Origin: Pseudomonas asiatica
GTDB taxonomy: Bacteria > Pseudomonadota > Gammaproteobacteria > Pseudomonadales > Pseudomonadaceae
Assembly: GCF_040214835.1 (NCBI RefSeq)
Contig: NZ_CP157874.1
Location: 1,430,001 to 1,494,000 of the forward strand
DNA: 64,000 nt
Reading direction: 5' to 3'
In this document: positions 41,501-50,545 of the stretch, piece by piece
Layout of the letters: every line of letters begins with the position of its first letter
Position numbering within the stretch: the first letter of the stretch is position 1
Program-made: the position numbers and the translations under genes
Notes under the pieces: model-generated
What the model was told of the DNA's origin: nothing
Database searches by the model: none
Seen by the model: the letters and a program-made list of their open reading frames with translations, nothing else

Positions 41501-42235
41501 ATGTATGGGCGCAAGCTGCGCCCTGTTATAAGACTTTGGGTTTTCGTCGGTACTTGAAAGCTGTATTGAGGTATGTCAGGCCAGCGACGTCGTCCAGTAG
41601 TTTGAGGGTTTAGCTCTGTCCGTTATCAATTGTATCCTATCCAAGAAGTACAAAGCGTAAGGACGTACCGGGGACGTCACAAAGCGTGTCAGATCGCCAG
41701 GGAAGGTCAGGGCTGTGATCAGTATGCCCTCGGGCCCTTATCCCTCCTGATGAGGCAGTTCGTCTGCTCCAGAGATACAACCGTATAAGCAACTGATTGT
41801 TCAGGCGCCGAAGCGCTCCATCGAGCGTCAGCCGTTGACTGAACATTGTCCTGCTCCTTTTGGCGGAAAGCCCTGTAAACACATGCCATGCCCTACCGAG
41901 GAGTCGAGTTTCGTCGGGACCCCGGGAGGTCTTAGGTGGATAGATCAATGTGTCCTGATACCCATGGAGCATACAACCCTGGTTTCGTCCCTAGCAGGCT
42001 CTTCCCGGCTTTGCGCGGCAATGGAGTCTCCTCTCCGGTATGGTATGAGTTTGCCGCAGGTCATACGAGCATCCCTGAATAGCTTGAGATAGCCGCTTCA
42101 GCATGGGCAAAGCGTCATCAGTATGCTTTTTTCTTGAGAAAAATAGAGCGGTCTGAGTAAAAAAAAATCCGCAAACGCTAGTAAAACGGTATCATTTGCC
42201 ATTTCTTAAAGGCCCCCATGACAGGGAATTCAGAG
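41501..42235. other. Non-coding gap, more AT-rich toward its right end
   Basis: About 735 bases without a convincing gene. A hairpin GGGCGCA-AGC-TGCGCCC at 41507-41523 directly follows the hydrolase gene and may terminate it. Two short open frames inside (110 codons on the minus strand, 85 on the plus strand) show no recognisable domain. The region may be decayed mobile or coding DNA, but I find no inverted ends or transposase motif. Confidence 0.5.
41507..41523 (+). terminator. Possible terminator of the SGNH hydrolase gene
   Basis: Perfect 7-bp GC stem with a 3-base loop, 6 bases after the stop codon. The following T-tract is poor (TGTTAT). Confidence 0.5.
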
Positions 42236-44191
42236 ATGCAAGGCAAGAAAATGTCCTACCGTCCAGACATAGATGGGTTACGGGCTCTGGCGGTATTAGC
42301 GGTAGTGATATTTCACTTTAATAAACAGTGGCTGCCCGGTGGTTTCGTCGGTGTCGATATATTCTTCGTGATTTCAGGGTATTTGATCACGGGTATCATC
42401 TTGAAAGAAGTTGCAAGGGGAGAGTTTTCCTTTGTGGACTTCTATATGAGAAGAGTTCGAAGGATTCTTCCGGCTGCATTCTTCCTTATTTTCGTTACGG
42501 TGCTTTTCGGGCTTACCTTCATGGTGCCTATGGATGCGAAGGATTTGGCTTCCTCGGCAATCGCATCCACTTTTTCAGTTGCAAATATTTACTTTTGGAA
42601 ATATCTGGATGTAAGTTATTTTGCAGCATCATCTGACATGGTGCCGCTGCTTCACATGTGGTCGCTAGGTGTAGAGGAGCAATTTTATCTTGTCTGGCCA
42701 GCCTTACTAGTCATTTTGTATAAGGTCGGAGGACGGAAAGGGATAGTCCCGGCTGCGTTGCTGATATCTTTAGCATCAGTTCTGTATGGTGAAAGCAAAT
42801 TGGCCTCTGATCCTAAGTTTGCCTATTATATGCTTCCTTCACGAGCTGGCGAGCTGCTTGTGGGTGCGCTTGCACTTTTTGCAAGTGAGACATGGAAAGG
42901 TCGTATCAATAAAAACGTCGGCCAGGCTCTAGCTCTTTTCGGTGTTGCAGCAATTGGTTTTTCAATTGCGTTTATAAGCGAGGCAGGGGGCTTTCCGGGA
43001 ATTATTTCGTTACTTCCGGTAGTGGGCGTAGCATCTGTGATTTTTGCGGGTGCTATTGGCAATAATGTCGTGAGTTCATTGTTGTCATTGAGGCCTCTTG
43101 TATTTATCGGGCTTGTATCATTTTCTCTGTATCTGTGGCACTGGCCTATCCTGGCATTTTATCGCTATGCGTATGGTCAGCCAGCAGGCAGCGGGTATCT
43201 GATCTGCGGCGTGTTGCTAATCGTAGCGACATTGATTTCCTATTATTTAGTTGAAGTGCCATTCCGGCGTCCGGCAAAACGAATCGTAAACCTAAAAGGT
43301 TTTGCTGTTGCTGTGGTGGCAATTTTAACCGTTTCCGTATCTTACTACGCCATCGGCACTAAAGGCTTAGTAAGAGAGCTCTCGCCAGAGGGGTACCATG
43401 CCAAGGTGACTGAGCATTTTAATCAAACTAAAGCTGCCTACCGCTACGAATATAATTGCCAAACTCCACGTTATGATGCAAGTTTGATAAATTTGGAACG
43501 CTGCCTTATCGGTCCTGGCGACAAAAAACCAAGTGTTTTGATTTTTGGTGATTCTAATTCTGCCCATTACGTTGGTTACTGGAAGGTCATTGCGGAAAAT
43601 CAAGGTGTCACCATGCGCAATATTGCGCATGATTCTTGTGTGCCTTTTGCAGGGGAAAAAAGTCGCCCGTATGTGAAGGTGGCTAGTCGAGACTCTTGCC
43701 AGAAGTTCAATTCGCTGGTTAGAGAGCATTTTGGTGATTATGATACGCTAATTGTTAGCGCTGACTGGGAAGGCTATAAATACAGAACAAAAAACTATGT
43801 GGAAGATATTGAGGGTCTTGTTAGGGAACTCTCATCTACCGGAAAGAGTATCATAATCGGCCTGAAAGTGCCGATCTTTAAGGGATATGATAGGTCGTGT
43901 GACCTAAAAGCCATCAAGATTCCCGGGGTGGATTGCGCTGCTAGAGGTGTGTATGCCGATACAGGTGAGACAGAAATAAACAACCAGATTATTGCTATTG
44001 CTGGTAAGTATAATAACGTCAAGACTTTTACGCTGAGAGACTATGTCTGTACTCACGGTACATGCTCTGCTTATCTGCGAGGAAAACCTATCTATTTTGA
44101 CCTCGGTCATTTGAGCATGGCTGGATCAGAGCAGATTGGGCGGATATCGGTTGCCGAGAAAAATATGCCTGGATTGATTTCTCAAAAATAG
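42236..44191 (+). CDS. OafA-type O-acyltransferase with C-terminal SGNH domain (copy 1)
   Basis: 651 residues. The acyltransferase-3 domain (about 1-350, ten helices) has 'YRPDIDGLRALAVLAVVIFHF', 'GGFVGVDIFFVISGYLI' and 'SLGVEEQFYLVWP'. A periplasmic SGNH domain follows, with Ser in 'IFGDSNSAH' and Asp/His in 'FDLGHLSMAGSE'. Proteins of this build O-acetylate O-antigen sugars in the periplasm. The ATG at 42236 is chosen because it follows CAGGGAATTCAGAG, like the copy 2 start; an ATG at 42218 is possible. Codon use is AT-rich. Confidence 0.9.
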   Translation: MQGKKMSYRPDIDGLRALAVLAVVIFHFNKQWLPGGFVGVDIFFVISGYLITGIILKEVARGEFSFVDFYMRRVRRILPAAFFLIFVTVLFGLTFMVPMDAKDLASSAIASTFSVANIYFWKYLDVSYFAASSDMVPLLHMWSLGVEEQFYLVWPALLVILYKVGGRKGIVPAALLISLASVLYGESKLASDPKFAYYMLPSRAGELLVGALALFASETWKGRINKNVGQALALFGVAAIGFSIAFISEAGGFPGIISLLPVVGVASVIFAGAIGNNVVSSLLSLRPLVFIGLVSFSLYLWHWPILAFYRYAYGQPAGSGYLICGVLLIVATLISYYLVEVPFRRPAKRIVNLKGFAVAVVAILTVSVSYYAIGTKGLVRELSPEGYHAKVTEHFNQTKAAYRYEYNCQTPRYDASLINLERCLIGPGDKKPSVLIFGDSNSAHYVGYWKVIAENQGVTMRNIAHDSCVPFAGEKSRPYVKVASRDSCQKFNSLVREHFGDYDTLIVSADWEGYKYRTKNYVEDIEGLVRELSSTGKSIIIGLKVPIFKGYDRSCDLKAIKIPGVDCAARGVYADTGETEINNQIIAIAGKYNNVKTFTLRDYVCTHGTCSAYLRGKPIYFDLGHLSMAGSEQIGRISVAEKNMPGLISQK

Positions 44192-44199
44192 AGGCTGAC

Positions 44200-44227
44200 G
44201 AGGCGACCAAGTGGTCGCCTCTATTTA
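44200..44227 (+). terminator. Terminator between the two acyltransferase copies
   Basis: Stem GAGGCGACC/GGTCGCCTC with a 4-base loop, 8 bases after the first copy's stop, followed by TATTTA. It suggests that the two copies are transcribed separately. Confidence 0.65.
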
Positions 44228-44340
44228 GAGCACTATGGCACAAACACAGTTTACCTACCCAGTAGTTCATTTGCGGGCGAGTTCCCGAGGCTCGCGTCCT
44301 ACGTACCTGACCAAGGGCAATGCCCTACGAAAGGGAATTC

Positions 44341-46332
44341 ATGAGTAACAAAATTATTGCCTATCGTCCTGATATTGATGGATTGAGGGCCATTGCCGTA
44401 TTGGCAGTCGTGATATTTCACTTCAACAAGCAATGGTTGCCGGGTGGCTTTGTTGGGGTTGATATTTTCTTTGTGATCTCTGGATACTTGATCACAGGGA
44501 TTGTGGCTAGGCAACTAACCGCAGGGGAGTTCAGATTTGCAGATTTTTATTTGCGAAGAATTAGGCGAATCTTCCCCGCTACTGCTTTTATGATCTTCGT
44601 TGTCCTGTCGATCGGCATTGTTCTGATGTTGCCAGCTGACGTGAATGATCTATCAGGATCAGCACTTGCCTCTATTTTGTCAGTGGCGAATGTATATTTT
44701 TGGAAGTATCTGGACGTAAGTTACTTTGCTGCGTCTTCAGATATGGTTCCGTTGCTTCATATGTGGTCGCTAGGCGTTGAGGAACAGTTCTATTTGCTGT
44801 GGCCCGCTTGTCTATTTTTTGCATTTGCTTGGGCTGGGAGATATTGGCTAATAGTTTTTGCCGTGTTCGTGGCGATAGCATCTTTCATCTGTGGGCAACT
44901 AAATCTGGTTGTCGATCAGAAGTTTGCATACTATATGTTGCCTTCGCGTGCTGGTGAGCTGTTGGTTGGTGCGGTCACCTATTTTATATGTCAGAACAGT
45001 AATTACAGACTTCAGCGGATTTATGCTGAGCTTATGGCTGTTGTCGGCCTTGTGATTGTAGTCTGGTCTTTGGTAATGATCCGTGAGTCGGATGGTTTCC
45101 CTGGCCTCATCTCGATAGTGCCTACAGTTGGCGTTGCGCTGCTTATTGCAGTTGGCACATTCAGCCCTACATTCATCGGTAAACTGTTTTCCTTCCGTCC
45201 GATAGTCGGTATCGGGCTGGTTTCATTCTCTCTCTATTTATGGCATTGGCCGGTGTTGGCGTTTTATCGTTACGCAATGGGGGAGCCGGATCTACTGGGA
45301 GGGGGCTTGTGTCTTGTTATCATTATAGTGATGACATTGTTCTCATACTTCTTCGTTGAAAAGCCCTTTAGGCATGGAGGGGCTCCCGCCAAAGCTCTGG
45401 CTCTTTCTGGATTGCTCGTAGCGACATGCATGCTTTCCGGTGTTGCGTTGTATTTTAATGGAGTGATTCAGCTTCTGTCGCCAAAAGGCTACGCAGAGAC
45501 ATTAGCTGATATTGGCAATAACACAGGTCCAGCTTTCAGCTATCGATATGTATGTCAGGTAGGAGCAAAGCCGGAATTTTTGAGTGACAAGAGATGTGTA
45601 GTCGGAGATACGAGTAAAGAGCCACGAGCAATGTTGTTTGGTGATTCTAATGCTGCGCACTTCATGGGTTATTTTAAGGTTCTTTCTGAGCATTATGGGT
45701 TCGCGCTGCGAAATATAGAACACTCCTCTTGTCCGCCATTCCCTGAAGAGTTAAGCAGGAAGTACACTCCACCCGCCGCAAAAAATAGCTGTGTTGAATT
45801 CAATAGAATGGTGCGGAGTGAACTGAACAAGTACGAAACTGTTGTCTTGGGTGCAAGCTGGCATGCGTATGCGAAGGAGCCGAGTTTCGAATCTGACCTT
45901 AGGCGGACATTGAAGCTTCTTACCGACTCCGGTAAGAGTGTCGTTATTGCTCTCCGCGCGCCAGGTTTCATTGGCTATGACCGCGAGTGCAGTAAGAAAC
46001 AACTGAAGATTCCTTTCATGTCATGTGAGAAGCAATCTTCGTATGTGGATAAAGGCGATATTGCGGTTAATAAGCTAATTGGTGATGTGGCTCGAGATTA
46101 TCCGCGAGTAGCCGTGTTCGGCTTGCGAGATTTGATTTGCAAGAATGGTATGTGCTCAGCCTACATGAATGGCATTCCGCTGTATTATGATGAAGGGCAC
46201 TTAAGTATCCCTGGTTCTGAAATGCTAGGTGCGGAAGCATTGCGAACAAATTCACTTCCTTGGGAACTATTGCGAGTGCTTTCGAATAACTCTGAGCCGT
46301 TAGCGGATAGTGACAGTAGTCCAAGCATGTAA
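44341..46332 (+). CDS. OafA-type O-acyltransferase with C-terminal SGNH domain (copy 2)
   Basis: 663 residues, a paralogue of the preceding gene along its whole length. The two share near-identical stretches such as 'VDIFFVISGYLITGI', 'YFWKYLDVSYFAASSDMV' and 'SLYLWHWP'. SGNH residues are kept: Ser in 'LFGDSNAAH', Asp/His in 'YDEGHLSIPGSE'. The periplasmic domains differ more than the membrane domains, so the copies may acylate different positions or sugars. The ATG at 44341 follows AAAGGGAATTC. Confidence 0.9.
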   Translation: MSNKIIAYRPDIDGLRAIAVLAVVIFHFNKQWLPGGFVGVDIFFVISGYLITGIVARQLTAGEFRFADFYLRRIRRIFPATAFMIFVVLSIGIVLMLPADVNDLSGSALASILSVANVYFWKYLDVSYFAASSDMVPLLHMWSLGVEEQFYLLWPACLFFAFAWAGRYWLIVFAVFVAIASFICGQLNLVVDQKFAYYMLPSRAGELLVGAVTYFICQNSNYRLQRIYAELMAVVGLVIVVWSLVMIRESDGFPGLISIVPTVGVALLIAVGTFSPTFIGKLFSFRPIVGIGLVSFSLYLWHWPVLAFYRYAMGEPDLLGGGLCLVIIIVMTLFSYFFVEKPFRHGGAPAKALALSGLLVATCMLSGVALYFNGVIQLLSPKGYAETLADIGNNTGPAFSYRYVCQVGAKPEFLSDKRCVVGDTSKEPRAMLFGDSNAAHFMGYFKVLSEHYGFALRNIEHSSCPPFPEELSRKYTPPAAKNSCVEFNRMVRSELNKYETVVLGASWHAYAKEPSFESDLRRTLKLLTDSGKSVVIALRAPGFIGYDRECSKKQLKIPFMSCEKQSSYVDKGDIAVNKLIGDVARDYPRVAVFGLRDLICKNGMCSAYMNGIPLYYDEGHLSIPGSEMLGAEALRTNSLPWELLRVLSNNSEPLADSDSSPSM

Positions 46333-46350
46333 TGGACTGTTGGGCTGCAT

Positions 46351-46396
46351 GAAGATTGGACAGGCACTGAAAAGTACCTGTCCAATCTTCTATTTT
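46351..46396. terminator. Bidirectional terminator between convergent genes
   Basis: A perfect 14-bp stem (GAAGATTGGACAGG / CCTGTCCAATCTTC, loop 12) with T-rich DNA on the right and A-rich DNA in the loop lies between the + strand acyltransferase and the - strand gene at 46413. Confidence 0.85.
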
Positions 46397-46412
46397 CAAT
46401 AGGGGGAGATCT

Positions 46413-47498
46413 TTATAAAAGGTTTTCGATCTGTTCTACATTGCATTTTGCAGATAGCTGCTCTTCGAGGGCGTCTTTGTAAAAAGCAATGATCTCTAAT
46501 GTCTCGTACGAACTAGGAACTGGGAAGCGGGCGTCTCGCGATGTGTCGTACCAGCGCACATCACGGCGAGCACCATCGACTACTAGATAAAAAGCAACGC
46601 TCCCGCTATCCTGAAACTTCCCATCGATTACCAAAGAGCAATGTGCAAATATTTCTTCATCGGCTTTAAAAGCAGCAACAGCAAGCTTTGCGCCTAAAGA
46701 AATGAACGGTGGATAAGGGCGAGGTGTTGACGGGGGTTCGATAACCATCGCATTTGGGTGGTCGGTTTTTTTTCTTATTTGACTAAGAGCTTCTACGTAG
46801 TAACCCTTACAGTAATGGAAAGGAGAAACCCCCCATCGGTGTTGTTCGTCCGCAGTTAAAAGAGATGGTGAAAAACTCATGAATTGATGTTCGGCCAATT
46901 CATGGCTTAAAACATCATACATCCAGTTTAGTTCGGCATTTGCTTTTTCAATAAAAGCGGGGGCTACGGGGAAATTTGTATCGCTATCTTTTTCAAACTT
47001 AGATGACCAGAAGACTTTGTTGATGATAACTTTGTCAAGCTTGTTTCGATCTTTCAAGAAAGCAAATAATTTTTGCATTCCTTGGAACCAGAGTCGACGA
47101 CGCTCCATGGATCCTTGAGGAATTATCCTAAAGCCAGCTATGGATGGCTCTTCGAGTAAGCCGCTTTCGGTAAGCTCATTTGAGAGCGTGATTATTTGGC
47201 CGGAAGGCAAGGCTATAAGGTCGAATCTTTCATCGATCAGGTCAATTAGGATTATATCTGCGTCATTGAATTGATTGTTCTCGGAGAACATCGCTTTGGA
47301 GAAGTCGTACGCAACCATGCGGCGTCGAAAGGCAGAAGGAATGCGTTGTAATGCCTCATCGTTAGCATAAGCCGCACTACATAGTGAAGCCATAGAGGAT
47401 CTGGCATAGTATTCTAAGAGACTGAAGTCGCTGTTTTCTTCGAGGTTAAATATGTCTCGGGAAACGCAGCTGCCATAGATAATTAAATTCTTAGTCAC
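46413..47498 (-). CDS. DUF6270-like protein (SGNH-like fold likely)
   Basis: 361 residues. The N-terminal 'LIIYGSCVSRDIFNL' is the hallmark of DUF6270 proteins, which occur in capsule and O-antigen loci. The Ser of GSC and the late 'WGVSPFHYCKGYY' histidine suggest an SGNH-like hydrolase/transferase site. The C-terminal 100 residues ('GAKLAVAAFKADEEIFAHCSLVIDG', 'VRWYDTS') may form a beta-sandwich. No signal peptide is seen. It stands alone on the minus strand, about 575 bases downstream of the GT4 gene at 48075. Function unknown. Confidence 0.7.
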   Translation of the reverse strand: MTKNLIIYGSCVSRDIFNLEENSDFSLLEYYARSSMASLCSAAYANDEALQRIPSAFRRRMVAYDFSKAMFSENNQFNDADIILIDLIDERFDLIALPSGQIITLSNELTESGLLEEPSIAGFRIIPQGSMERRRLWFQGMQKLFAFLKDRNKLDKVIINKVFWSSKFEKDSDTNFPVAPAFIEKANAELNWMYDVLSHELAEHQFMSFSPSLLTADEQHRWGVSPFHYCKGYYVEALSQIRKKTDHPNAMVIEPPSTPRPYPPFISLGAKLAVAAFKADEEIFAHCSLVIDGKFQDSGSVAFYLVVDGARRDVRWYDTSRDARFPVPSSYETLEIIAFYKDALEEQLSAKCNVEQIENLL

Positions 47499-48074
47499 TG
47501 TATTGTTTTAGCCTTCTGGAATGATGCAGTTTGAACGTGCATCAAATGGTGCGACCACATAGCCCATATGGTTTTTGGGCGTAACCGAACTGATTATCTT
47601 GGCCAACACTGATGCGGTTCGATATTCATGGGACGGTTAGCGGTGGCGATCATATAGGATCCAATTTATGCCTTGTGAGGGGTAGCTGATAATGCATTAT
47701 CCCGAGCAGGAAGGGCGAATGCAACGACCACGCAGCGGTTGCTAGGCGCTCTAAACACATAATACGTCACACAAATAAAATCGTGACGCACTGGGCGCTC
47801 ATGCATGGGGTTCTTGATGTCGTCATGCTGCTTGAGTCGTAAAGCTATGACCCCCGGATAGCGCAGATAGTTCATTTTTCGGTCGACTGGATGCGCTGTA
47901 GGGCGTGGTAGCCGAGGGTCTTTCTTAGAGGTCTATACGAATGGAGGCAGGGCTGGAGGAAAAGTGTAAGCTTTTATAAGAATAAACTACTTGGAGGATA
48001 ATTGAGCCAGGTATGCAAACTTCAGCTCGAGAGAAGCCTTTCAAAAGTTGAGAGTTCGCGACCCTTGCTATGTC
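47499..48074. other. Non-coding gap
   Basis: 576 bases between two minus-strand genes. The longest open frame (69 codons, minus strand, 47666-47875) has no recognisable domain and no ribosome site. It should contain the end of the eight-gene operon and the promoter of the DUF6270-like gene; no clear terminator is visible. Confidence 0.5.
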
Positions 48075-49301
48075 CTAACTTTTAGTATTCTGGCCTGTTG
48101 ATCGAGCCAGGTATTTTGGCGAAATCTGCAGAATGTCCTTGGCCATTTCTTTCTTGATGTTGTTTCGAGAGAATTGCTCGACAAAATCAGAGCGAGAGGT
48201 TTGCTGCATTTCCAGACGTTGAAAGGCTTCAATTGCACCGTCTATATCGCAAGGTCGAAACAGTGCAATGTTCTTGATGCGCTTTTGCGCAAAGCGCGCC
48301 GCATAACCAGAAAGGCCACCCCAAATAGGTTTGTTGGTGGCGGCGTACTCAAACAGCTTCGAGGGAAGGACGCGGCGAAATGCCTTTAGGTTATTCAAGT
48401 GCAAAAAAAGTACGTCTGCTTGATAATAAACACGAAGCAGTTCATCTCGCTTCATTGGTTGTGAAATTCGAACGTTATCGACCTTAGCATGCTCCAAGGC
48501 AATCTTAAGGTGTTCTAATGTGCTGCCAGCACCGACTAGGTGAAACTCAACTTGATCGGCAAGTCGCTTTGCGAGTTCTGGAAGTATTTGGTGGAGCCCT
48601 TGTCCGGTGCCAATATTGCCTGCGTAAACCACTTTAATTCTCGACGACTTTTTTTCGGACTCTGCTATCTGGGAGGGCGAGATTTGGTTGATGAATAAAT
48701 CATCTACGCCATTGGTGTAAAGAGTGAAATCTCGACCTGGATAGCGAGTGTTGAAGTAAGGCAGGAATCCAGGTGATATCAAATTCACTCGGGTCGCTCT
48801 ATTAATCGTCCAACGCTCAATCGGTGAGAAAGTTAATGCTGCGAAACGCCCCCATCGAGCGGGTAAGAGCTCTCGTAAGGTATCAACGAAAATGTCGCGA
48901 ATATCTAAATACAATCCACAACCATTTCGTTGCGCGATGAAAGCCCCGAGAGATGCAGTCATTAAGCGCGACGATGTGGCGAAAACCAAATCGTAGTTTT
49001 GATTTCGTGTGATCTTTAAAGCGTTGGTAGCAAAGCTGATGAAAGCTCTAGCCTGGTCCCTAATCCCACTTCGATGTGCCGGTACATCAATGCGCCTTAT
49101 TGTTAACAGCGGGGAGCATTCAAAGTTCACCGCATTTGCTGTAAAGGAGTGATAACGATTAGGGCGTGTCGTGACCACATCGATAGCCACGTGCTCTCCT
49201 AATTCAGCCCTTAGCGCGTTGACCAGCGCTTCTGCACGAAATGAACCGGCCGAAAGATCCGGCGGGTAGTAAAAGCTTAGCAGAAGAATCCGGGTGGTCA
49301 T
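48075..49301 (-). CDS. GT4-family glycosyltransferase (WbuB-like)
   Basis: 408 residues. It begins 'ILLLSFYYPPDLSAGSFRAEAL' as WbuB-type enzymes do. The donor lobe has 'KVVYAGNIGTGQGLHQILPEL' and 'LPSKLFEYAATNKPIWGGLSG'. WbuB-like proteins transfer 6-deoxy-HexNAc residues in other clusters; the donor here is unknown. The ATG at 49301 lies 8 bases after the stop of the previous gene. It is the last gene of the minus-strand operon. Confidence 0.88.
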   Translation of the reverse strand: MTTRILLLSFYYPPDLSAGSFRAEALVNALRAELGEHVAIDVVTTRPNRYHSFTANAVNFECSPLLTIRRIDVPAHRSGIRDQARAFISFATNALKITRNQNYDLVFATSSRLMTASLGAFIAQRNGCGLYLDIRDIFVDTLRELLPARWGRFAALTFSPIERWTINRATRVNLISPGFLPYFNTRYPGRDFTLYTNGVDDLFINQISPSQIAESEKKSSRIKVVYAGNIGTGQGLHQILPELAKRLADQVEFHLVGAGSTLEHLKIALEHAKVDNVRISQPMKRDELLRVYYQADVLFLHLNNLKAFRRVLPSKLFEYAATNKPIWGGLSGYAARFAQKRIKNIALFRPCDIDGAIEAFQRLEMQQTSRSDFVEQFSRNNIKKEMAKDILQISPKYLARSTGQNTKS

Positions 49302-49309
49302 TATCGAAC

Positions 49310-50545
49310 CTATTCTATTGGTGTGGTCGCAGGGAGTATTTGTTGGTAAAGGTCCACCAAGCGAGCCTCCTGCTCCTCCCAATTCAAGGTACTTGCAGTT
49401 GCGCGCGCGTTACTGGCAAGTTTTTTACGCAACTCGAGATCTGTAACCAGTTGGTTCAGCGCACGTGCTAGAGCAGGTGAATTATTGGCTGGTACCAGTA
49501 TTCCTACATCATTGTTACGCACGATGCGACGTATTTCAGGGAAATCAGTTGCTACAACAGGGAGTCCAGCGATCAAATATTCGAAGAGTTTGTTGGAGTC
49601 GGTAGTGTAGTGATTGAGACAAGTGTTTTCGATTGGCTGCACGCCAATGTCAGCAGATGCTGTGTACTTTGGCAGTTCTGATAGAGCTACCGTGGGAATG
49701 AAGTGAACACGTTCCTGCAATCCGAGTTCCTCGCAGAGCTGGATCAGGTTTTGAGTCAGGCGCCCGCCTCCGATAAGCACAAAGTAGGCATTTGGCACCT
49801 CTTTGGCAGTTTTAATCAGCTTTTCAAGCCCTCGACCTTGCTGCAAGCCACCTTGATAAATGACTATCGGCCAAGGCGCTGCCAGACCAAGTTCTTCTCT
49901 AATGCGATTCGATGTTTCACAATGAGACAGCCGAGGACGATTTTGTAAAACAGTAGGGCGTGCTACTCCATAAGCGCGAGCAAAGTACTTCGCTCTTGCA
50001 TCGGTCGTAGTAATGCTGCCATCTACTTTGGGCATCAGCAACTTTTCAACCAAGCCAACTAGGCTGCGGAAGCTTTCATAACCTTCGCGACTGGTGCTGA
50101 TTTCATGGGCGTCATAAACCAAACGTGCTTGGCTGAAGCGGGCTGCTAGCCAGGATGTGGGTAGGGTGTTCACATCGTGGGAGTGCACAAGATGAGGGCG
50201 ATACCGGACCATGTGCCAAAGAAGAGCAGTATGCGTCCATGTTCGGGCGATAAGGCGGAGAAGTTGATGCTTGAACGTGAGTTTGCCAATGGGGCCTTGA
50301 GGTTTGCTCGTGCGGGGTGCCACATTTGGCACAGTTCTGCCCTTACGCCAACGCCACAACGGACTACGAGCAACACGGAAGACTTCAATACCATCCTTTA
50401 GTTGTTCCTGCTGGCTAGTTACGCCGGGAGTATGCAAAGCAAAGACTTTAACTTTATAGCCTGCCCGTTGGAGGGTTTGGGCTTCTTTCAGAACACGAGC
50501 ATCATTCAGGAATTCATTCCAAACAATCATGGCTACGCGTTGCAT
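49310..50545 (-). CDS. GT4-family glycosyltransferase
   Basis: 411 residues, GT-B fold. The acceptor lobe has 'IVWNEFLNDARVLKEAQTL' and 'HSHDVNTLP', and the donor lobe has 'IVIYQGGLQQGRGLEKLI' and 'DSNKLFEYLIAGLPVVATDFPE'. This is the form of glycosyltransferases in capsule and exopolysaccharide clusters. Its start overlaps the end of the upstream gene by 13 bases, and it is followed 8 bases later by another GT4 gene. Confidence 0.9.
   Translation of the reverse strand: MQRVAMIVWNEFLNDARVLKEAQTLQRAGYKVKVFALHTPGVTSQQEQLKDGIEVFRVARSPLWRWRKGRTVPNVAPRTSKPQGPIGKLTFKHQLLRLIARTWTHTALLWHMVRYRPHLVHSHDVNTLPTSWLAARFSQARLVYDAHEISTSREGYESFRSLVGLVEKLLMPKVDGSITTTDARAKYFARAYGVARPTVLQNRPRLSHCETSNRIREELGLAAPWPIVIYQGGLQQGRGLEKLIKTAKEVPNAYFVLIGGGRLTQNLIQLCEELGLQERVHFIPTVALSELPKYTASADIGVQPIENTCLNHYTTDSNKLFEYLIAGLPVVATDFPEIRRIVRNNDVGILVPANNSPALARALNQLVTDLELRKKLASNARATASTLNWEEQEARLVDLYQQILPATTPIE

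Noticed and set aside
47666..47875. A 69-codon minus-strand frame in the gap before the GT4 gene
   Set aside because: No ribosome site, no domain, odd composition; could be a decayed fragment but cannot be supported as a gene.
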